From Paenibacillus montanisoli (GTDB lineage Bacteria > Bacillota > Bacilli > Paenibacillales > Paenibacillaceae), in assembly GCF_003268025.1 (NCBI RefSeq), contig NZ_QLUW01000001.1, positions 1,178,001 to 1,242,000 of the forward strand: DNA of 64,000 bases. Reading direction: 5' to 3'. Made by a program: the position numbers and the translations under genes. Shown here in pieces: positions 37,386-48,586 of the stretch; the stretch's first letter is position 1; every line of letters starts with the position of its first letter. The notes beneath the pieces were generated by a model that searched no databases, was not told the origin of the DNA, and worked only from the letters and a program-made list of their open reading frames with translations.

Positions 37386-38267
37386 ATGGCAGAGCAAGTC
37401 ATTTATCTGAATGGTGATTATGTCAGCAAGGAAAATGCCAAGGTTTCCGTATTCGATCATGGTTTTCTATACGGGGACGGCATTTTTGAAGGCATCCGGA
37501 TTTACAACGGCAATATTTTCAAATGCAAAGAGCATCTTGACCGTCTTTACGACTCGGCCAAATCGATTATGCTCGATATCCCGCTTTCTTATGACGAAAT
37601 GGAGAAAGCTTTGATCGAAACGATCCGCCGCAACGAGCTTAGCGACGGCTACATCCGTTTGGTCGTTTCGCGCGGCCCCGGCAATCTCGGCCTGGATCCG
37701 AAGCGCTGCCCGCAAGCGTGGGTCATCATCATCGTCGAGCAGCTCGCCATTTATCCCGCCGAAGCTTACCGCGACGGATTGGTGTCGGTGTCGGTGTCGC
37801 AGCGCCGCAACATCCCGGATGCGCTGAATCCGAAGATCAAGTCGCTCAATTACTTGAACAACATTCTTGTCAAAATCCAAGCGAACCTGGCCGGCGTAGG
37901 CGAAGCGATCATGCTGAACGCGCAAGGGTACGTGGCGGAAGGATCTAGCGATAATATCTTTATCATTAAGCGAGGCGTCGTTTATACACCGCCTTGTTAC
38001 GTCGGAGCGCTTGAAGGCATTACGCGCGCGACGATTATCGAGCTGTGCGGCAAGCTTGGCTATACGCTCAAGGAAGAGCCGTTCACGCTGCATGACGTTT
38101 ATGTGGCGGACGAGGTATTCTTTACCGGCACGGCCGCAGAGGTGATCGCGGTTCGCGAGGTGGACGGACGCACGATCGGCGGAGGCAAAGCAGGTCCGAT
38201 TACGACGCATCTGCTGGAGGAATTCCGCAAGACGGTTGAAGTGGACGGCGTGAAGGTGTACGGATAA
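37386..38267 (+). CDS. ilvE: Branched-chain amino acid aminotransferase (class IV)
   Basis: Transfers amino groups between branched-chain amino acids and 2-oxoglutarate. The 293-residue fold type IV PLP enzyme has VFDHGFLYGDGIFEGIR (22-38) and the PLP-binding Lys152 in KIKSLNYLNN, then GSSDNIFI. D-amino acid transaminases share this fold, but the length and motifs favour IlvE. A good terminator follows. Confidence 0.9.
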   Translation: MAEQVIYLNGDYVSKENAKVSVFDHGFLYGDGIFEGIRIYNGNIFKCKEHLDRLYDSAKSIMLDIPLSYDEMEKALIETIRRNELSDGYIRLVVSRGPGNLGLDPKRCPQAWVIIIVEQLAIYPAEAYRDGLVSVSVSQRRNIPDALNPKIKSLNYLNNILVKIQANLAGVGEAIMLNAQGYVAEGSSDNIFIIKRGVVYTPPCYVGALEGITRATIIELCGKLGYTLKEEPFTLHDVYVADEVFFTGTAAEVIAVREVDGRTIGGGKAGPITTHLLEEFRKTVEVDGVKVYG

Positions 38268-38289
38268 AAACAGATATCATCAAGCGGAT

Positions 38290-38342
38290 AAAGTTGAAGT
38301 TTCCGCCAGGCGAAAGCCTGGTTCGGACTTCAACTTTTTTTT
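38290..38342 (+). terminator. Intrinsic terminator after ilvE
   Basis: AAAGTTGAAGT with inner CCAGGC pairs with GCCTGG and ACTTCAACTT, followed by a long T-run. Confidence 0.93.
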
Positions 38343-38354
38343 GTGCCGATGGGT

Positions 38355-38381
38355 GACACCCGCCTACCTCGTGCATAGGAT
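38355..38381 (+). promoter_or_regulatory. Possible mother-cell (sigma-K type) promoter of the SafA-like gene
   Basis: GAC (38355-38357), 16 bases, CATAGGAT (38374-38381) matches the loose sigma-K pattern mAC-N16-CATAnnnT. Such a short pattern occurs by chance often. Confidence 0.3.
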
Positions 38382-38451
38382 GTAGGGATTGATAATGGGC
38401 GTTTACCGCGTCTGCCCAAGGCGTACAAACGTGACAGGAGGTTTTTGGCAA

Positions 38452-39978
38452 GTGAAAATCCATATTGTCAAGAAAGGCGATACGCTGTATCACATTTCCC
38501 AGAAATACAACGTTTCGCTGGAAGAAATCATCAAGCTCAACCCCACCATCACAAATCCGGACCAGATCGATGTTGGGATGAAGATCAAAGTGCCGGCATC
38601 TCATCATGGAAACATGGACATCATGCACCAGCATGTCGTTCAGCAGGGCGATACGCTGTGGAAGCTTTCGAAAGCTTGGGGAATTCCGCTCAGCGATATG
38701 ATTAAAGCCAATCCGCAGCTGAAAAATCCGAACGTGCTGCTGACGGGTGAGGTTGTCAATATACCTAAGCCAGGATCGTCGCACCACATGAATGAGATGA
38801 CCATGCAAGCTCAAAGCGACAGCAACAAGTCCGGAACCGGAAATCATCCGCTGCATCCGGCTTCCGTCATGCAGGGCGTTCAAGGCTTGATGGGCAAAAT
38901 GTCGACCGCGCCGTTCATCGGCAAGAAATCGACAGGTCAGAAGCCGAGCACGATGCCGATGCCGATGCCGGTACCTGAAGTCCTTCCGGAGCAGGTGGCG
39001 CCAGCGCCTATGCCGACGCCGTTGCCGGAGCCAGTACCTACCCCATTGCCGGAGCTGCCGGTTATGGAGAAGAAGAAGTACCCCGTGTACAATTCATACG
39101 AACAGCATGTCGATCTGTTCAAGCAATACGGCGTTCCCGCAACGGAGGTCATGTCAGGATTTGATATGCAGAAGATGCCGGAGGCGGTGTCGCCGGTCAT
39201 GACGGGCGGCTACGGCCATCCGACAGCAGTCAGCCCTGCTCAGGATATGAATTGGTGCCCGCCGGTCACTTCGCCGTGGGGTGCGCCAAGCTATGGCCAT
39301 GGTCCGTCGATGGTGTCGCCAGTCGAAATGGGTCCGCACGGCGGCGGCTACGGCTTCGATCCGTCGATGGTGTCGCCGGCTGAAATGGGTCCGCACGGCG
39401 GCGGCTACGGTTTCGATCCGTCGATGGTGTCGCCGGCCGAAATGGGTCCGCACGGCGGCGGCTACGGCTATGACCCGTCGATGGTCTCTCCGGCAGGGAT
39501 GAGCCCGCACGGCGGCGGTTACGGCTATGATCACTCGATGGTCTCTCCGGCAGGGATGGGCCCGTACGACGGCGGCTACGGCTATGATCAGTCGATGGTC
39601 TCTCCGGCAGGGATGGGCCCGCACGGCGGCTACGGCTACGATCCGTCGATGGTCTCCCCGGCAGGGATGGGCCCGCACGGCGGTTATGGCTTTGACCCGT
39701 CGATGGTTTCCCCGGCAGGCACGGGTCCATTTGGCGGCTATGGCTACGGCGCTCCTGTATCCCCAGCGGTAGCCGGCGCGTCGACCGGCAAGAAAAAATG
39801 CAACTGCGGCTGCCATGAGAAACGCGAGGATGAACTCGAGCTATTCGAAGAAGAATCGGTTCCGGCTTCCGAAAACAAATCCGCTGCTCCGCGCAAAACG
39901 GTGAAGAAGGCGGTCGTTCGCCAGACGCGCATCGTAAAGCCGAAGCGCCGCGGAAGCCTCCCTTGGATTAACCATTAA
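38452..39978 (+). CDS. safA: SafA-like spore coat protein: two LysM domains and a Gly/Pro/Met repeat
   Basis: 508 residues. Residues 1-47 (KIHIVKKGDTLYHISQKYNV...) and about 62-108 (HVVQQGDTLWKLSKAWGI...) are LysM domains that bind peptidoglycan or chitin-like glycans. A Pro/Met-rich stretch (about 160-200) follows, then eight 18-19-residue repeats with core SMVSPAGMGPHGGYGYD (positions 39304-39750), a Cys pattern KKCNCGCHEK, an acidic stretch and a very basic end. SafA of Bacillus is a morphogen of the inner coat that works with SpoVID. GTG 38452 has CAGGAGG upstream. The neighbour bofC supports the sporulation role; the exact SafA identity is inferred. Confidence 0.8.
   Translation: MKIHIVKKGDTLYHISQKYNVSLEEIIKLNPTITNPDQIDVGMKIKVPASHHGNMDIMHQHVVQQGDTLWKLSKAWGIPLSDMIKANPQLKNPNVLLTGEVVNIPKPGSSHHMNEMTMQAQSDSNKSGTGNHPLHPASVMQGVQGLMGKMSTAPFIGKKSTGQKPSTMPMPMPVPEVLPEQVAPAPMPTPLPEPVPTPLPELPVMEKKKYPVYNSYEQHVDLFKQYGVPATEVMSGFDMQKMPEAVSPVMTGGYGHPTAVSPAQDMNWCPPVTSPWGAPSYGHGPSMVSPVEMGPHGGGYGFDPSMVSPAEMGPHGGGYGFDPSMVSPAEMGPHGGGYGYDPSMVSPAGMSPHGGGYGYDHSMVSPAGMGPYDGGYGYDQSMVSPAGMGPHGGYGYDPSMVSPAGMGPHGGYGFDPSMVSPAGTGPFGGYGYGAPVSPAVAGASTGKKKCNCGCHEKREDELELFEEESVPASENKSAAPRKTVKKAVVRQTRIVKPKRRGSLPWINH
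39304..39750 (+). repeat. Eight tandem 57/54-bp coding repeats
   Basis: Five units of 57 bp and three of 54 bp encode PSMVSPAEMGPHGGGYGFD and variants. Early units read AEMGPHGGG, late ones AGMGPHGG, suggesting expansion from two ancestral units. Confidence 0.95.
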
Positions 39979-39982
39979 TCTC

Positions 39983-40043
39983 GTGCCGCCCGGGCATCAA
40001 TCGGAAGACTTTTCCGATGACGGCCGGGGCGGTTTCTTTTTTG
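39983..40043 (+). terminator. Bipartite intrinsic terminator after the SafA-like gene
   Basis: CCGCCCGG...ATCGGAA pairs with TTCCGAT...CCGGGGCGG, followed by TTTCTTTTTT. Confidence 0.85.
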
Positions 40044-40056
40044 AGCAAAGATGATG

Positions 40057-40087
40057 TGCATAATTCTCCAGTCCAGGTGCAACACTA
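40057..40087 (+). promoter_or_regulatory. Possible forespore (sigma-G/F type) promoter of bofC
   Basis: TGCATA (40057-40062), 18 bases, AACACTA (40081-40087) resembles the sigma-G pattern TGnATA-N18-CATACTA. Bacillus bofC is forespore expressed. Confidence 0.35.
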
Positions 40088-40115
40088 GCAAAAAAGGTAA
40101 AAAGGGGAGTTCCTT

Positions 40116-40748
40116 ATGTTGGAATTCAGCCTCTGGAAAAAGTTAAAAAAGAAGCTGCGGCGCACACGGCGGCCGATTTGGCAGCTGGGCTGTCTGCTTG
40201 CGGCTGCCATGCTTTCCTTCGCTGGCGCCCGTTCCGCTCATGCCGCGGTGCCGGATAAGCCGGCAGCCGGCATGCGGAGCGTGATCGAGGTGCTGGCGTC
40301 GCAATCCGAGCAGGTAACGGTCAAGCTGCACCGGGTTTATTTATGCGGCGAGGAGACGAAGGCGCTCGGCAGCATGACCTCGAAGGAGGCGCTGGGCTTG
40401 ATGAAGGAGCATCCGGAATGGACGGCTATGCTGGATGAGCAGCGGGCGGTCGTGATGGAGGAGCGCATCGACGATCTATCGGAGTCCTGCAAGCGTAACG
40501 GCACCTTTGGCTTGGATAAGGCCGGTCATCTGTCGCTCTTTGACGGTTCGCCGAAGAAAGAGAAAGTGCTGCGGACTTTTTTCCAGTTGGACGTAAATTA
40601 TATGGAAAGCAGCCTGCCGAAGGAACGGATCGATGAGCTGGTGAACGGCATTCGCATCACGGATAAGGACGAATTCAACAGCGTGCTTTCCACATTCAGC
40701 GATTATGCGGTCGACCGAAGCGAGAAAGTGATGAAACGCGACTTTTAG
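40116..40748 (+). CDS. bofC: BofC-like forespore checkpoint protein
   Basis: In Bacillus BofC is a forespore-secreted inhibitor of the SpoIVB protease in the pro-sigma-K checkpoint. This 210-residue protein has a basic start, a hydrophobic segment (about 24-36) ending in ARSAHAA as a signal peptide, and the BofC domain with the family pair of cysteines (Cys in YLCGEE and in SESCKRNG), which may form a disulfide, followed by FFQLDVNYMESSLP. Position just before ruv genes is that of Bacillus bofC. Its pathway target SpoIVFA/SpoIVFB is encoded 14 kb upstream. Confidence 0.85.
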   Translation: MLEFSLWKKLKKKLRRTRRPIWQLGCLLAAAMLSFAGARSAHAAVPDKPAAGMRSVIEVLASQSEQVTVKLHRVYLCGEETKALGSMTSKEALGLMKEHPEWTAMLDEQRAVVMEERIDDLSESCKRNGTFGLDKAGHLSLFDGSPKKEKVLRTFFQLDVNYMESSLPKERIDELVNGIRITDKDEFNSVLSTFSDYAVDRSEKVMKRDF

Positions 40749-40793
40749 GCAAGGCTGGTTAGACGGCAGTTTGGACAAGCATCAGCTATGTGT

Positions 40794-40829
40794 AAGGGCG
40801 GCCCGTGCGTAACGGGCGGCCCTTTTTTC
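40794..40829 (+). terminator. Intrinsic terminator after bofC
   Basis: AAGGGCGGCCCGT pairs with ACGGGCGGCCCTT with one mismatch around GCGTA, followed by six T. Confidence 0.9.
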
Positions 40830-40882
40830 GTTTGCGGCGCAGCGCGAAAGACAAAACGCGTGTTCTCATTCTTCGGATCATT

Positions 40883-40891
40883 TGCTATAAT
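40883..40891 (+). promoter_or_regulatory. Extended -10 promoter of ruvCAB
   Basis: TGCTATAAT (TG-n-TATAAT) 57 bases before the ruvC start; -35 poor. Confidence 0.5.
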
Positions 40892-40947
40892 GGATGGAAG
40901 CCAATTTTTGTCCAGTCTATTATTTGGCACGGAGGAGAGGAAGAGGC

Positions 40948-41451
40948 TTGCGCGTACTAGGAATTGACCCGGGAATTGCGATCGTCGGGTTTGGCTTCAT
41001 CGACAAAATCGGGAGCAAGCTCGTTCCCGTTCAATATGGCTGCATACAAACGGAAGCCCACACGCCTCAAGAGGAACGGCTCAAGCAAGTCTATGAGTCT
41101 ACCTGTGCGTTGATGGACCGCTATAAGCCGGATACGGTAGCGGTAGAGAAACTATTCTTCAATAAAAACGTCACGACGGCCTTTTCAGTCGGGCAAGCGC
41201 GTGGCGTCATGATCTTGGCCGCGGCCCAGCGGGGACTTCCGATTACCGAATATACGCCTCTGCAGGTGAAGCAGGCCATTGTCGGCTACGGCAAAGCGGA
41301 GAAGCGCCAGGTGCAGGAAATGGTGCGCATGTTTCTAAAGCTGAGCGCCATTCCGAAGCCTGACGATGTGGCGGATGCGCTGGCGGTGGCGATTTGCCAT
41401 GCGCACTCATCCGTACTCACGCAAAAAATTAACGGGGAGAAGCGCTTATGA
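40948..41451 (+). CDS. ruvC: Holliday junction endonuclease RuvC
   Basis: Resolves Holliday junctions with RuvAB. The 167-residue protein begins RVLGIDPGIA with catalytic Asp7, then VAVEKLFFNKN and the C-terminal DVADALAVAICHAH with the acidic metal ligands. TTG 40948 follows GGAGGAGAGGAAGAGG and puts GIDPG at the normal distance; the frame opens earlier at 40894. Overlaps ruvA (ATGA). Bacillus subtilis uses RecU in place of RuvC. Confidence 0.95.
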   Translation: MRVLGIDPGIAIVGFGFIDKIGSKLVPVQYGCIQTEAHTPQEERLKQVYESTCALMDRYKPDTVAVEKLFFNKNVTTAFSVGQARGVMILAAAQRGLPITEYTPLQVKQAIVGYGKAEKRQVQEMVRMFLKLSAIPKPDDVADALAVAICHAHSSVLTQKINGEKRL

Positions 41452-42080
41452 TCGATTATGTGAGAGGACGCGTCGTCCACTTGGATACGGAATACGTCGT
41501 TATCGATGTGAGGGATATCGGTTATCGGGTGTTTACGCCGAATCCGTATGCGTTCGCCAAGAGCGACGATGTTGTTACGATCTATATCCACCACCACGTG
41601 CGAGAGGATGCGACGCTGCTCTTCGGCTTCTCGAACCGCGAAGAGCAAGCGATGTTCCGCAAGCTTCTGGACGTATCGGGCATCGGCCCGCGCGTAGCGC
41701 TCGGAGTACTGGCAGGCGGGAAGCCGGAGACGATCGCAGCGGCTATCCAGCAGGAGAATCTATCATTCTTGACCAAGCTTCCCGGCATCGGGAAGAAGAC
41801 GGCGCAGCGGATGATTCTGGATTTGAAGGATAAGCTCGATATGATCCCGGGCGGCTTCAGCTTCGCCGCTGCCAGCGTCGCGCTGGATGATGCCGATACG
41901 AAGGGCACCTTATTCGAAGGCGGTCAGAACTGGCGTGAAGCGCGCGAAGCGCTGATGACGCTCGGCTATACAGCGGCGGAGCTTGACCGCGCTTGGCAAG
42001 GGATGAAGGATAAAGAGGTGCCGGACGAATCGGTGGATGCACTGATGAAGAGGGCGCTGCAGCAATTGTTCAAAGGCTAG
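41448..42080 (+). CDS. ruvA: Holliday junction DNA helicase subunit RuvA
   Basis: Tetrameric junction-binding protein that loads RuvB. The 210 residues have an N-terminal OB fold (1-62), two helix-hairpin-helix motifs (VSGIGPRVALGVL, LPGIGKKTAQRMI) and a C-terminal RuvB-binding helix domain (about 155-210). Coupled to ruvC. Confidence 0.97.
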   Translation: MIDYVRGRVVHLDTEYVVIDVRDIGYRVFTPNPYAFAKSDDVVTIYIHHHVREDATLLFGFSNREEQAMFRKLLDVSGIGPRVALGVLAGGKPETIAAAIQQENLSFLTKLPGIGKKTAQRMILDLKDKLDMIPGGFSFAAASVALDDADTKGTLFEGGQNWREAREALMTLGYTAAELDRAWQGMKDKEVPDESVDALMKRALQQLFKG

Positions 42081-42099
42081 CAGAGAGGGGTAAGCGCGA

Positions 42100-43146
42100 A
42101 TGGACGAGAGGATTATTTCCGCCAACCTCATGATGGAAGATCAAGCGGTGGAGCTTAGTTTGCGTCCACGCTATTTGGCTGAATATATCGGTCAGACGCA
42201 AGTGAAAGAGAACTTGAAGGTATTCATCGAGGCGGCGAAGCTGCGCAAGGAAGCGCTGGACCACGTGCTGCTGTACGGACCTCCGGGACTTGGGAAAACG
42301 ACGCTGTCCAACATTATCGCCAACGAGCTCGGCGTGAATTTGCGCACGACGAGCGGCCCTGCGATCGAACGGCCCGGGGATCTTGCCGCGCTTCTGACGA
42401 ATTTGCAGGAAGGCGACGTGCTGTTCATCGACGAGATCCACCGGCTTCACCGGTCGGTGGAGGAAGTGCTGTATCCGGCGATGGAGGATTTCGCGCTGGA
42501 CATTATGATCGGCAAAGGGCCGAGCGCGCGCTCGGTCCGCTTGGATTTGCCGCCGTTTACGCTGATCGGCGCCACGACCCGCGCCGGACTGCTGTCCGCG
42601 CCGCTGCGCGACCGTTTCGGCGTCGTCAGCCGGCTGGAGTTCTACACCGTTGACGAGCTTGCGTTCATTGTATCGCGGGCGGCTGAAATTCTCGGCGTCA
42701 GCGTCATCGGCGAAGCGGCGCAGGAGATTGCGATGCGTTCGCGCGGAACGCCGCGTATCGCGAACCGGCTGCTCAAGCGCGTCCGCGATTTCGCGCAGGT
42801 GCGCAACGACGGCATCGTGACGCATGAGCTTGCCCGCAGCGCGCTCGGACTCATTCAAGTCGATCCGCTCGGGCTCGACAGCATCGACCACAAGATGCTG
42901 CGCGCGATGATGACCATCTATCGCGGAGGCCCTGTCGGGCTCGATACGATCGCGGCAACGATCGGCGAAGAAAGTCAGACGATCGAGGATGTGTATGAGC
43001 CGTACTTGATGCAGATCGGCTTCCTGCAGCGGACACCGCGGGGACGGATGGTCACGCCGCTCGCATATCGGCACTTGGGGCTTCCCGTTCCTCAGCAGGC
43101 AGGGGGAGAACCGGGCGCTGATGGCGGAACAGAGGCCGGGAACTAG
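42100..43146 (+). CDS. ruvB: Holliday junction DNA helicase RuvB
   Basis: AAA+ motor for branch migration. The 348 residues contain Walker [10 protein letters not shown] (60-68), Walker B LFIDEIHR (about 108-115), sensor [18 protein letters not shown], and the C-terminal winged helix ([13 protein letters not shown]). Follows ruvA by 20 bases. Confidence 0.97.
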   Translation: MDERIISANLMMEDQAVELSLRPRYLAEYIGQTQVKENLKVFIEAAKLRKEALDHVLLYGPPGLGKTTLSNIIANELGVNLRTTSGPAIERPGDLAALLTNLQEGDVLFIDEIHRLHRSVEEVLYPAMEDFALDIMIGKGPSARSVRLDLPPFTLIGATTRAGLLSAPLRDRFGVVSRLEFYTVDELAFIVSRAAEILGVSVIGEAAQEIAMRSRGTPRIANRLLKRVRDFAQVRNDGIVTHELARSALGLIQVDPLGLDSIDHKMLRAMMTIYRGGPVGLDTIAATIGEESQTIEDVYEPYLMQIGFLQRTPRGRMVTPLAYRHLGLPVPQQAGGEPGADGGTEAGN

Positions 43147-43163
43147 AAAGGCGGCGATGTACA

Positions 43164-43610
43164 ATGGCTAGGAACCCACGAAGCAGGAACGAGAATAAAC
43201 GTGAAAAGTTGATTGTCCTATACGACGGGAACTGCAATTTATGCCTTGGCACCGTCCGCAAGCTGAAGGAGCTGCAATCGACGGCGGATTTGCGGTTTAT
43301 TCCGGTTCAATCGCTGGAGGAAACCTATGAAACGGTCCCCGGGCTGGCATCATTCGATCAGGCCATGCTGCTGACGAAGATGCACGTAGTCGAAGCCGAT
43401 GGAACGCTGCATGCGGGAGCGGCCGGCGTCGTGCGGATTTTGCGAACCGTCAAAGGATTGCGGTGGCTAGCTTGGCTTTATCGCGTGCCGGGGCTAAGAA
43501 TCGCGGGGGACGGCTTGTACCGGGTTATTGCGGCGAAGCGCTACGATTGGTTTGGCCGAGCCGATGACGGCTGCCACGAAGGCGCTTGTACGCTTCCTAA
43601 AAAAGAATAG
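43164..43610 (+). CDS. DCC-family (DUF393) thiol-disulfide oxidoreductase-like protein
   Basis: A 148-residue protein with the DCC motif LYDGNCNLCLG (about 15-25), a thioredoxin-like CxxC-type signature with Asp and two Cys, and a C-terminal WFGRADDGCHEG containing a further Cys. The family is called thiol-disulfide oxidoreductase, but function is little known. It sits between ruvB and the SpoIID-like gene, 17 bases after ruvB. Confidence 0.8.
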   Translation: MARNPRSRNENKREKLIVLYDGNCNLCLGTVRKLKELQSTADLRFIPVQSLEETYETVPGLASFDQAMLLTKMHVVEADGTLHAGAAGVVRILRTVKGLRWLAWLYRVPGLRIAGDGLYRVIAAKRYDWFGRADDGCHEGACTLPKKE

Positions 43611-43632
43611 ACCGTGTGAAGGAGTGGAAGTT

Positions 43633-45828
43633 TTGCCGACGAAAGGCATAAACGCCGTTCAGGCGAACGAGGCGAAGGCGCCGCGAGTTCAAGATGCCAA
43701 GCGAGCCAGGCTGCCGAAGGCGATTCGTACGATGACGGTTCTGATGACCGGCGTGATGGCGCTATCCGTATGGACATCTGTACCGTCAAGAGGTGCGGCG
43801 GTCCCGAAGCTGGATAACATTCGTGTTGCGATCTTCGTGAATACGAGCAAATATAAGCTTGATACGGCCGCGGCCACGTTCAGCTCGGCCGGAGGGCTGC
43901 AGGTTGGGGTGCGCCAGCCATCGGGCGTCGTCCCGATGTTTCAAACCTCGCCAAGCGAGACCGTCAGGTTCGCGCTTGACGATTATAAGCCGCTGTTGCT
44001 TGAGACGACGGATTACATGACCGCGCTCTCCGCACTCAAGCGGCTGAAAGCGATGGGCGCATCCGGTTTGATGACGGCATCGGGCGATCCGCGCGGCAAG
44101 CTGTATCAGATCGCAGAAGGCTCATACGCCTCTGCCGCGGAAGCGAAAGCCGCGGGAGACCGCTGGCTGAAGGACGCCACGCTGGCGGGGCTTGCCGGCA
44201 AATCCGGGAATGCCGGACTGATCGGTCCGCTTCATTTGGAGACCGATACCGTCTACGCGTCGAAAGCCGAAGCGGTGCAGGCTGCCCAGACGTTCAGCGC
44301 ATCCGGCGTGGAAGCTTATGCCGCGATGAAGCAGACCGGCAGCGCTCCGGGTATCTATACCGTCGTCGTCGGCGCGGAGAGCGATCAGACGGCGCTTAAC
44401 CGGGCGAAGGCGCAAGCCCAGCAAATTAACGGGGCGCTATCGCTCCGGCAGACGGATGCAGGAGCTGCATATTTATTAATGCGCGATGATTATACGACGG
44501 CAGAATCGGCTTCGAAGCCTCCCGCGACGCTCTATTCGGTACCGGTTACGGGCACGAAGCTATGGCTCTCGGCCGACGCGCCGACAGGCATCAAGCTGAT
44601 GGAGCGGTATAACCGGAGCTACCGCGGCTCGCTTGAAGTGAGCGGATTTAACAACAAGCTGGCCGTCATCAATGAGTTGCCGTTCGAGCAATATTTGTAC
44701 GCGGTAGTCGGGGCGGAAATGCCTTCCTCTTGGCCCGCGGAAGCATTGAAATCACAGGCGGTGGCTGCCCGCACCTACGCGCTCTACCAAGGCTTCGGGT
44801 TCCAAATCGCGCATGTGGTAGACAGCACGCTGAGCCAAGCTTACGGAGGCATCGGCGCGGAGAAGCCGGCTACGATTGCGGCGGTCGATGCGACAAGCGG
44901 CGAAGTGGCGATGTATAACGGCAAGGTGATCGAGACGGTCTTCTCATCGAGCGCAGGCGGCGCAACGGCCGACCCGAAGGAAATTTGGGGGAGCAACGTC
45001 GATTATTTGAAGACCGTCCAAAGTCCGGACGAGTCCTCGGAGAAGGGGCTGTACCGCTGGTACCGGATCGTGCTTCCGAACGGATCGGTCGGGTATACGC
45101 GTGAGGATTTGTTGGACGAGACCAATCAAACTTCGATGACCGGCCATCCGATACTTCGCGTAAACACGGATGGCGCTAAAGTCCGGCCGGTTCCGCTCGT
45201 ACAAGACAATGTGCCGGTCGTGGACCAAGCCAGCCGCGGAACGCTTGTCGTTCAGCTGGAGAAGGTATCGCAATCCAACGAGATGTCATGGGTTCGTGGA
45301 ACCTATTCCTCCGATGAACTGCAAACTATGATGAACGGAAAGGTCAAGGTGCCGGGTAACGGCAAGATCTCGACGCTTGAAGTGAGCCAGAAAGGGCCGT
45401 CGGGACGTCCGACGGAACTGCTCGTAAACGGGCAGAAGCTGACGGTGAAATATCCGGATTTGTTCCGTTCCGCCTTCGGCGGACTGCCGAGCACGTTTTT
45501 CCGAATCGATGAAACGGCCCGTATGACGATAGCCGGCGGAGATGGCGAGATCCGGAATCGTCCGGCCGTGACCGATTCCGGTGCTATGTATTTGATCGGC
45601 GGCAGCGGCTCCGCGAAGGAATTGAAAGACCGCAACGTCTTCATTCTGAACGGAGACGGCGAGCTTCGCGCAGCGACGAAGGAGCCGGGCTTCCGTTTCG
45701 TAGGATCCGGGAACGGTCACGGCGTCGGGCTGTCCCAATATGGTGCCCGCGGATTGGCAGAGCTTGGGTATGACTATAAATATATAATGCAATACTATTA
45801 CAAAGACGTAACGATCGTTAAGGAATGA
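43633..45828 (+). CDS. SpoIID/LytB-domain exported protein with SPOR-like repeats
   Basis: 731 residues. A hydrophobic segment (about 35-52, [16 protein letters not shown]) is a signal or anchor. Residues about 120-285 contain SPOR-like repeats ([35 protein letters not shown]). The SpoIID domain (about 300-500) shows [38 protein letters not shown] and [17 protein letters not shown], which in SpoIID carry the lytic transglycosylase catalytic Glu. The tail has [18 protein letters not shown]. It probably cuts peptidoglycan strands stripped of peptides, as SpoIID does during engulfment. TTG 43633 follows GAAGGAGTGG; the frame opens inside the preceding gene. Confidence 0.88.
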   Translation: MPTKGINAVQANEAKAPRVQDAKRARLPKAIRTMTVLMTGVMALSVWTSVPSRGAAVPKLDNIRVAIFVNTSKYKLDTAAATFSSAGGLQVGVRQPSGVVPMFQTSPSETVRFALDDYKPLLLETTDYMTALSALKRLKAMGASGLMTASGDPRGKLYQIAEGSYASAAEAKAAGDRWLKDATLAGLAGKSGNAGLIGPLHLETDTVYASKAEAVQAAQTFSASGVEAYAAMKQTGSAPGIYTVVVGAESDQTALNRAKAQAQQINGALSLRQTDAGAAYLLMRDDYTTAESASKPPATLYSVPVTGTKLWLSADAPTGIKLMERYNRSYRGSLEVSGFNNKLAVINELPFEQYLYAVVGAEMPSSWPAEALKSQAVAARTYALYQGFGFQIAHVVDSTLSQAYGGIGAEKPATIAAVDATSGEVAMYNGKVIETVFSSSAGGATADPKEIWGSNVDYLKTVQSPDESSEKGLYRWYRIVLPNGSVGYTREDLLDETNQTSMTGHPILRVNTDGAKVRPVPLVQDNVPVVDQASRGTLVVQLEKVSQSNEMSWVRGTYSSDELQTMMNGKVKVPGNGKISTLEVSQKGPSGRPTELLVNGQKLTVKYPDLFRSAFGGLPSTFFRIDETARMTIAGGDGEIRNRPAVTDSGAMYLIGGSGSAKELKDRNVFILNGDGELRAATKEPGFRFVGSGNGHGVGLSQYGARGLAELGYDYKYIMQYYYKDVTIVKE

Positions 45829-45838
45829 GAACTCATTG

Positions 45839-48041
<2,203 letters not shown>

Positions 48042-48058
48042 GGAAAGGGGTGAATTTA

Positions 48059-48385
48059 ATGTCAGGAGCAGCTTCCTTACTCCCATTCGTACTTATGTTT
48101 GCGGTCTTCTATTTCCTTCTGATCCGGCCGCAGCAGCGCAAGTCAAAGCAGCGTAACTTGATGCTGGGCGCGCTGAAGAAGGGCGACAAAATCGTGACGA
48201 TCGGCGGTATGCATGGAACGATTATGGAGATTTCGGATGATGTCATTGTCCTTCGCGTCAACGATGCAACGAAGATCACATTTGACCGCAGCGCGATCAA
48301 CACCGTCGTCTCGAGCAGCGCTGCAGCGGCTACGCCAGCTGCACCAGCGGTAGAGAAGAAAGAAGACGAGAATATTAAAGCTTAA
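48059..48385 (+). CDS. yajC: Preprotein translocase accessory subunit YajC
   Basis: A 108-residue protein with one N-terminal membrane helix (about 5-22, LLPFVLMFAVFYFLLIRP) and a small basic cytoplasmic domain; the segment KGDKIVTIGGMHGTI is the family signature. In bacteria it associates with SecDF. ATG 48059 has AAGGAAAGGGG at good spacing, while the GTG at 48050 would overlap that site. Last gene of the queA-tgt-yajC unit. Confidence 0.94.
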   Translation: MSGAASLLPFVLMFAVFYFLLIRPQQRKSKQRNLMLGALKKGDKIVTIGGMHGTIMEISDDVIVLRVNDATKITFDRSAINTVVSSSAAAATPAAPAVEKKEDENIKA

Positions 48386-48423
48386 CAACCGTTTATGGAG
48401 TTGACGGTTGACAAGAACATTGT

Positions 48424-48502
48424 ACGAAACAAGCCCGCGTTGCACGCGGGCTTGTTTCGTATTATTAGGCCAACCAGAAAATACGGGTTGGCCTGTTTTT
48501 GT
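48424..48502 (+). terminator. Two hairpins after yajC, the first a perfect 17-bp inverted repeat
   Basis: ACGAAACAAGCCCGCGT (48424-48440) pairs perfectly with 48444-48460 around a TGC loop. A second hairpin, AGGCCAACC (48467-48475) with GGTTGGCCT (48486-48494), is followed by GTTTTTG. Together they separate yajC from the convergent PLP gene and may serve both strands. Confidence 0.8.
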
Positions 48503-48586
48503 TAGCACAGCTCGCAGCTTACGGAGACATAGACCGTTTATGTAGAGCAGCCCTTCAAGACCTACTCATATCTACTTAGTAGGAGC

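Noticed and set aside
42070-43164. 364-codon minus-strand open frame opposite ruvB
   Set aside because: It mirrors the codon pattern of ruvB, has an Arg/His/Ala-rich shadow composition and no family features.
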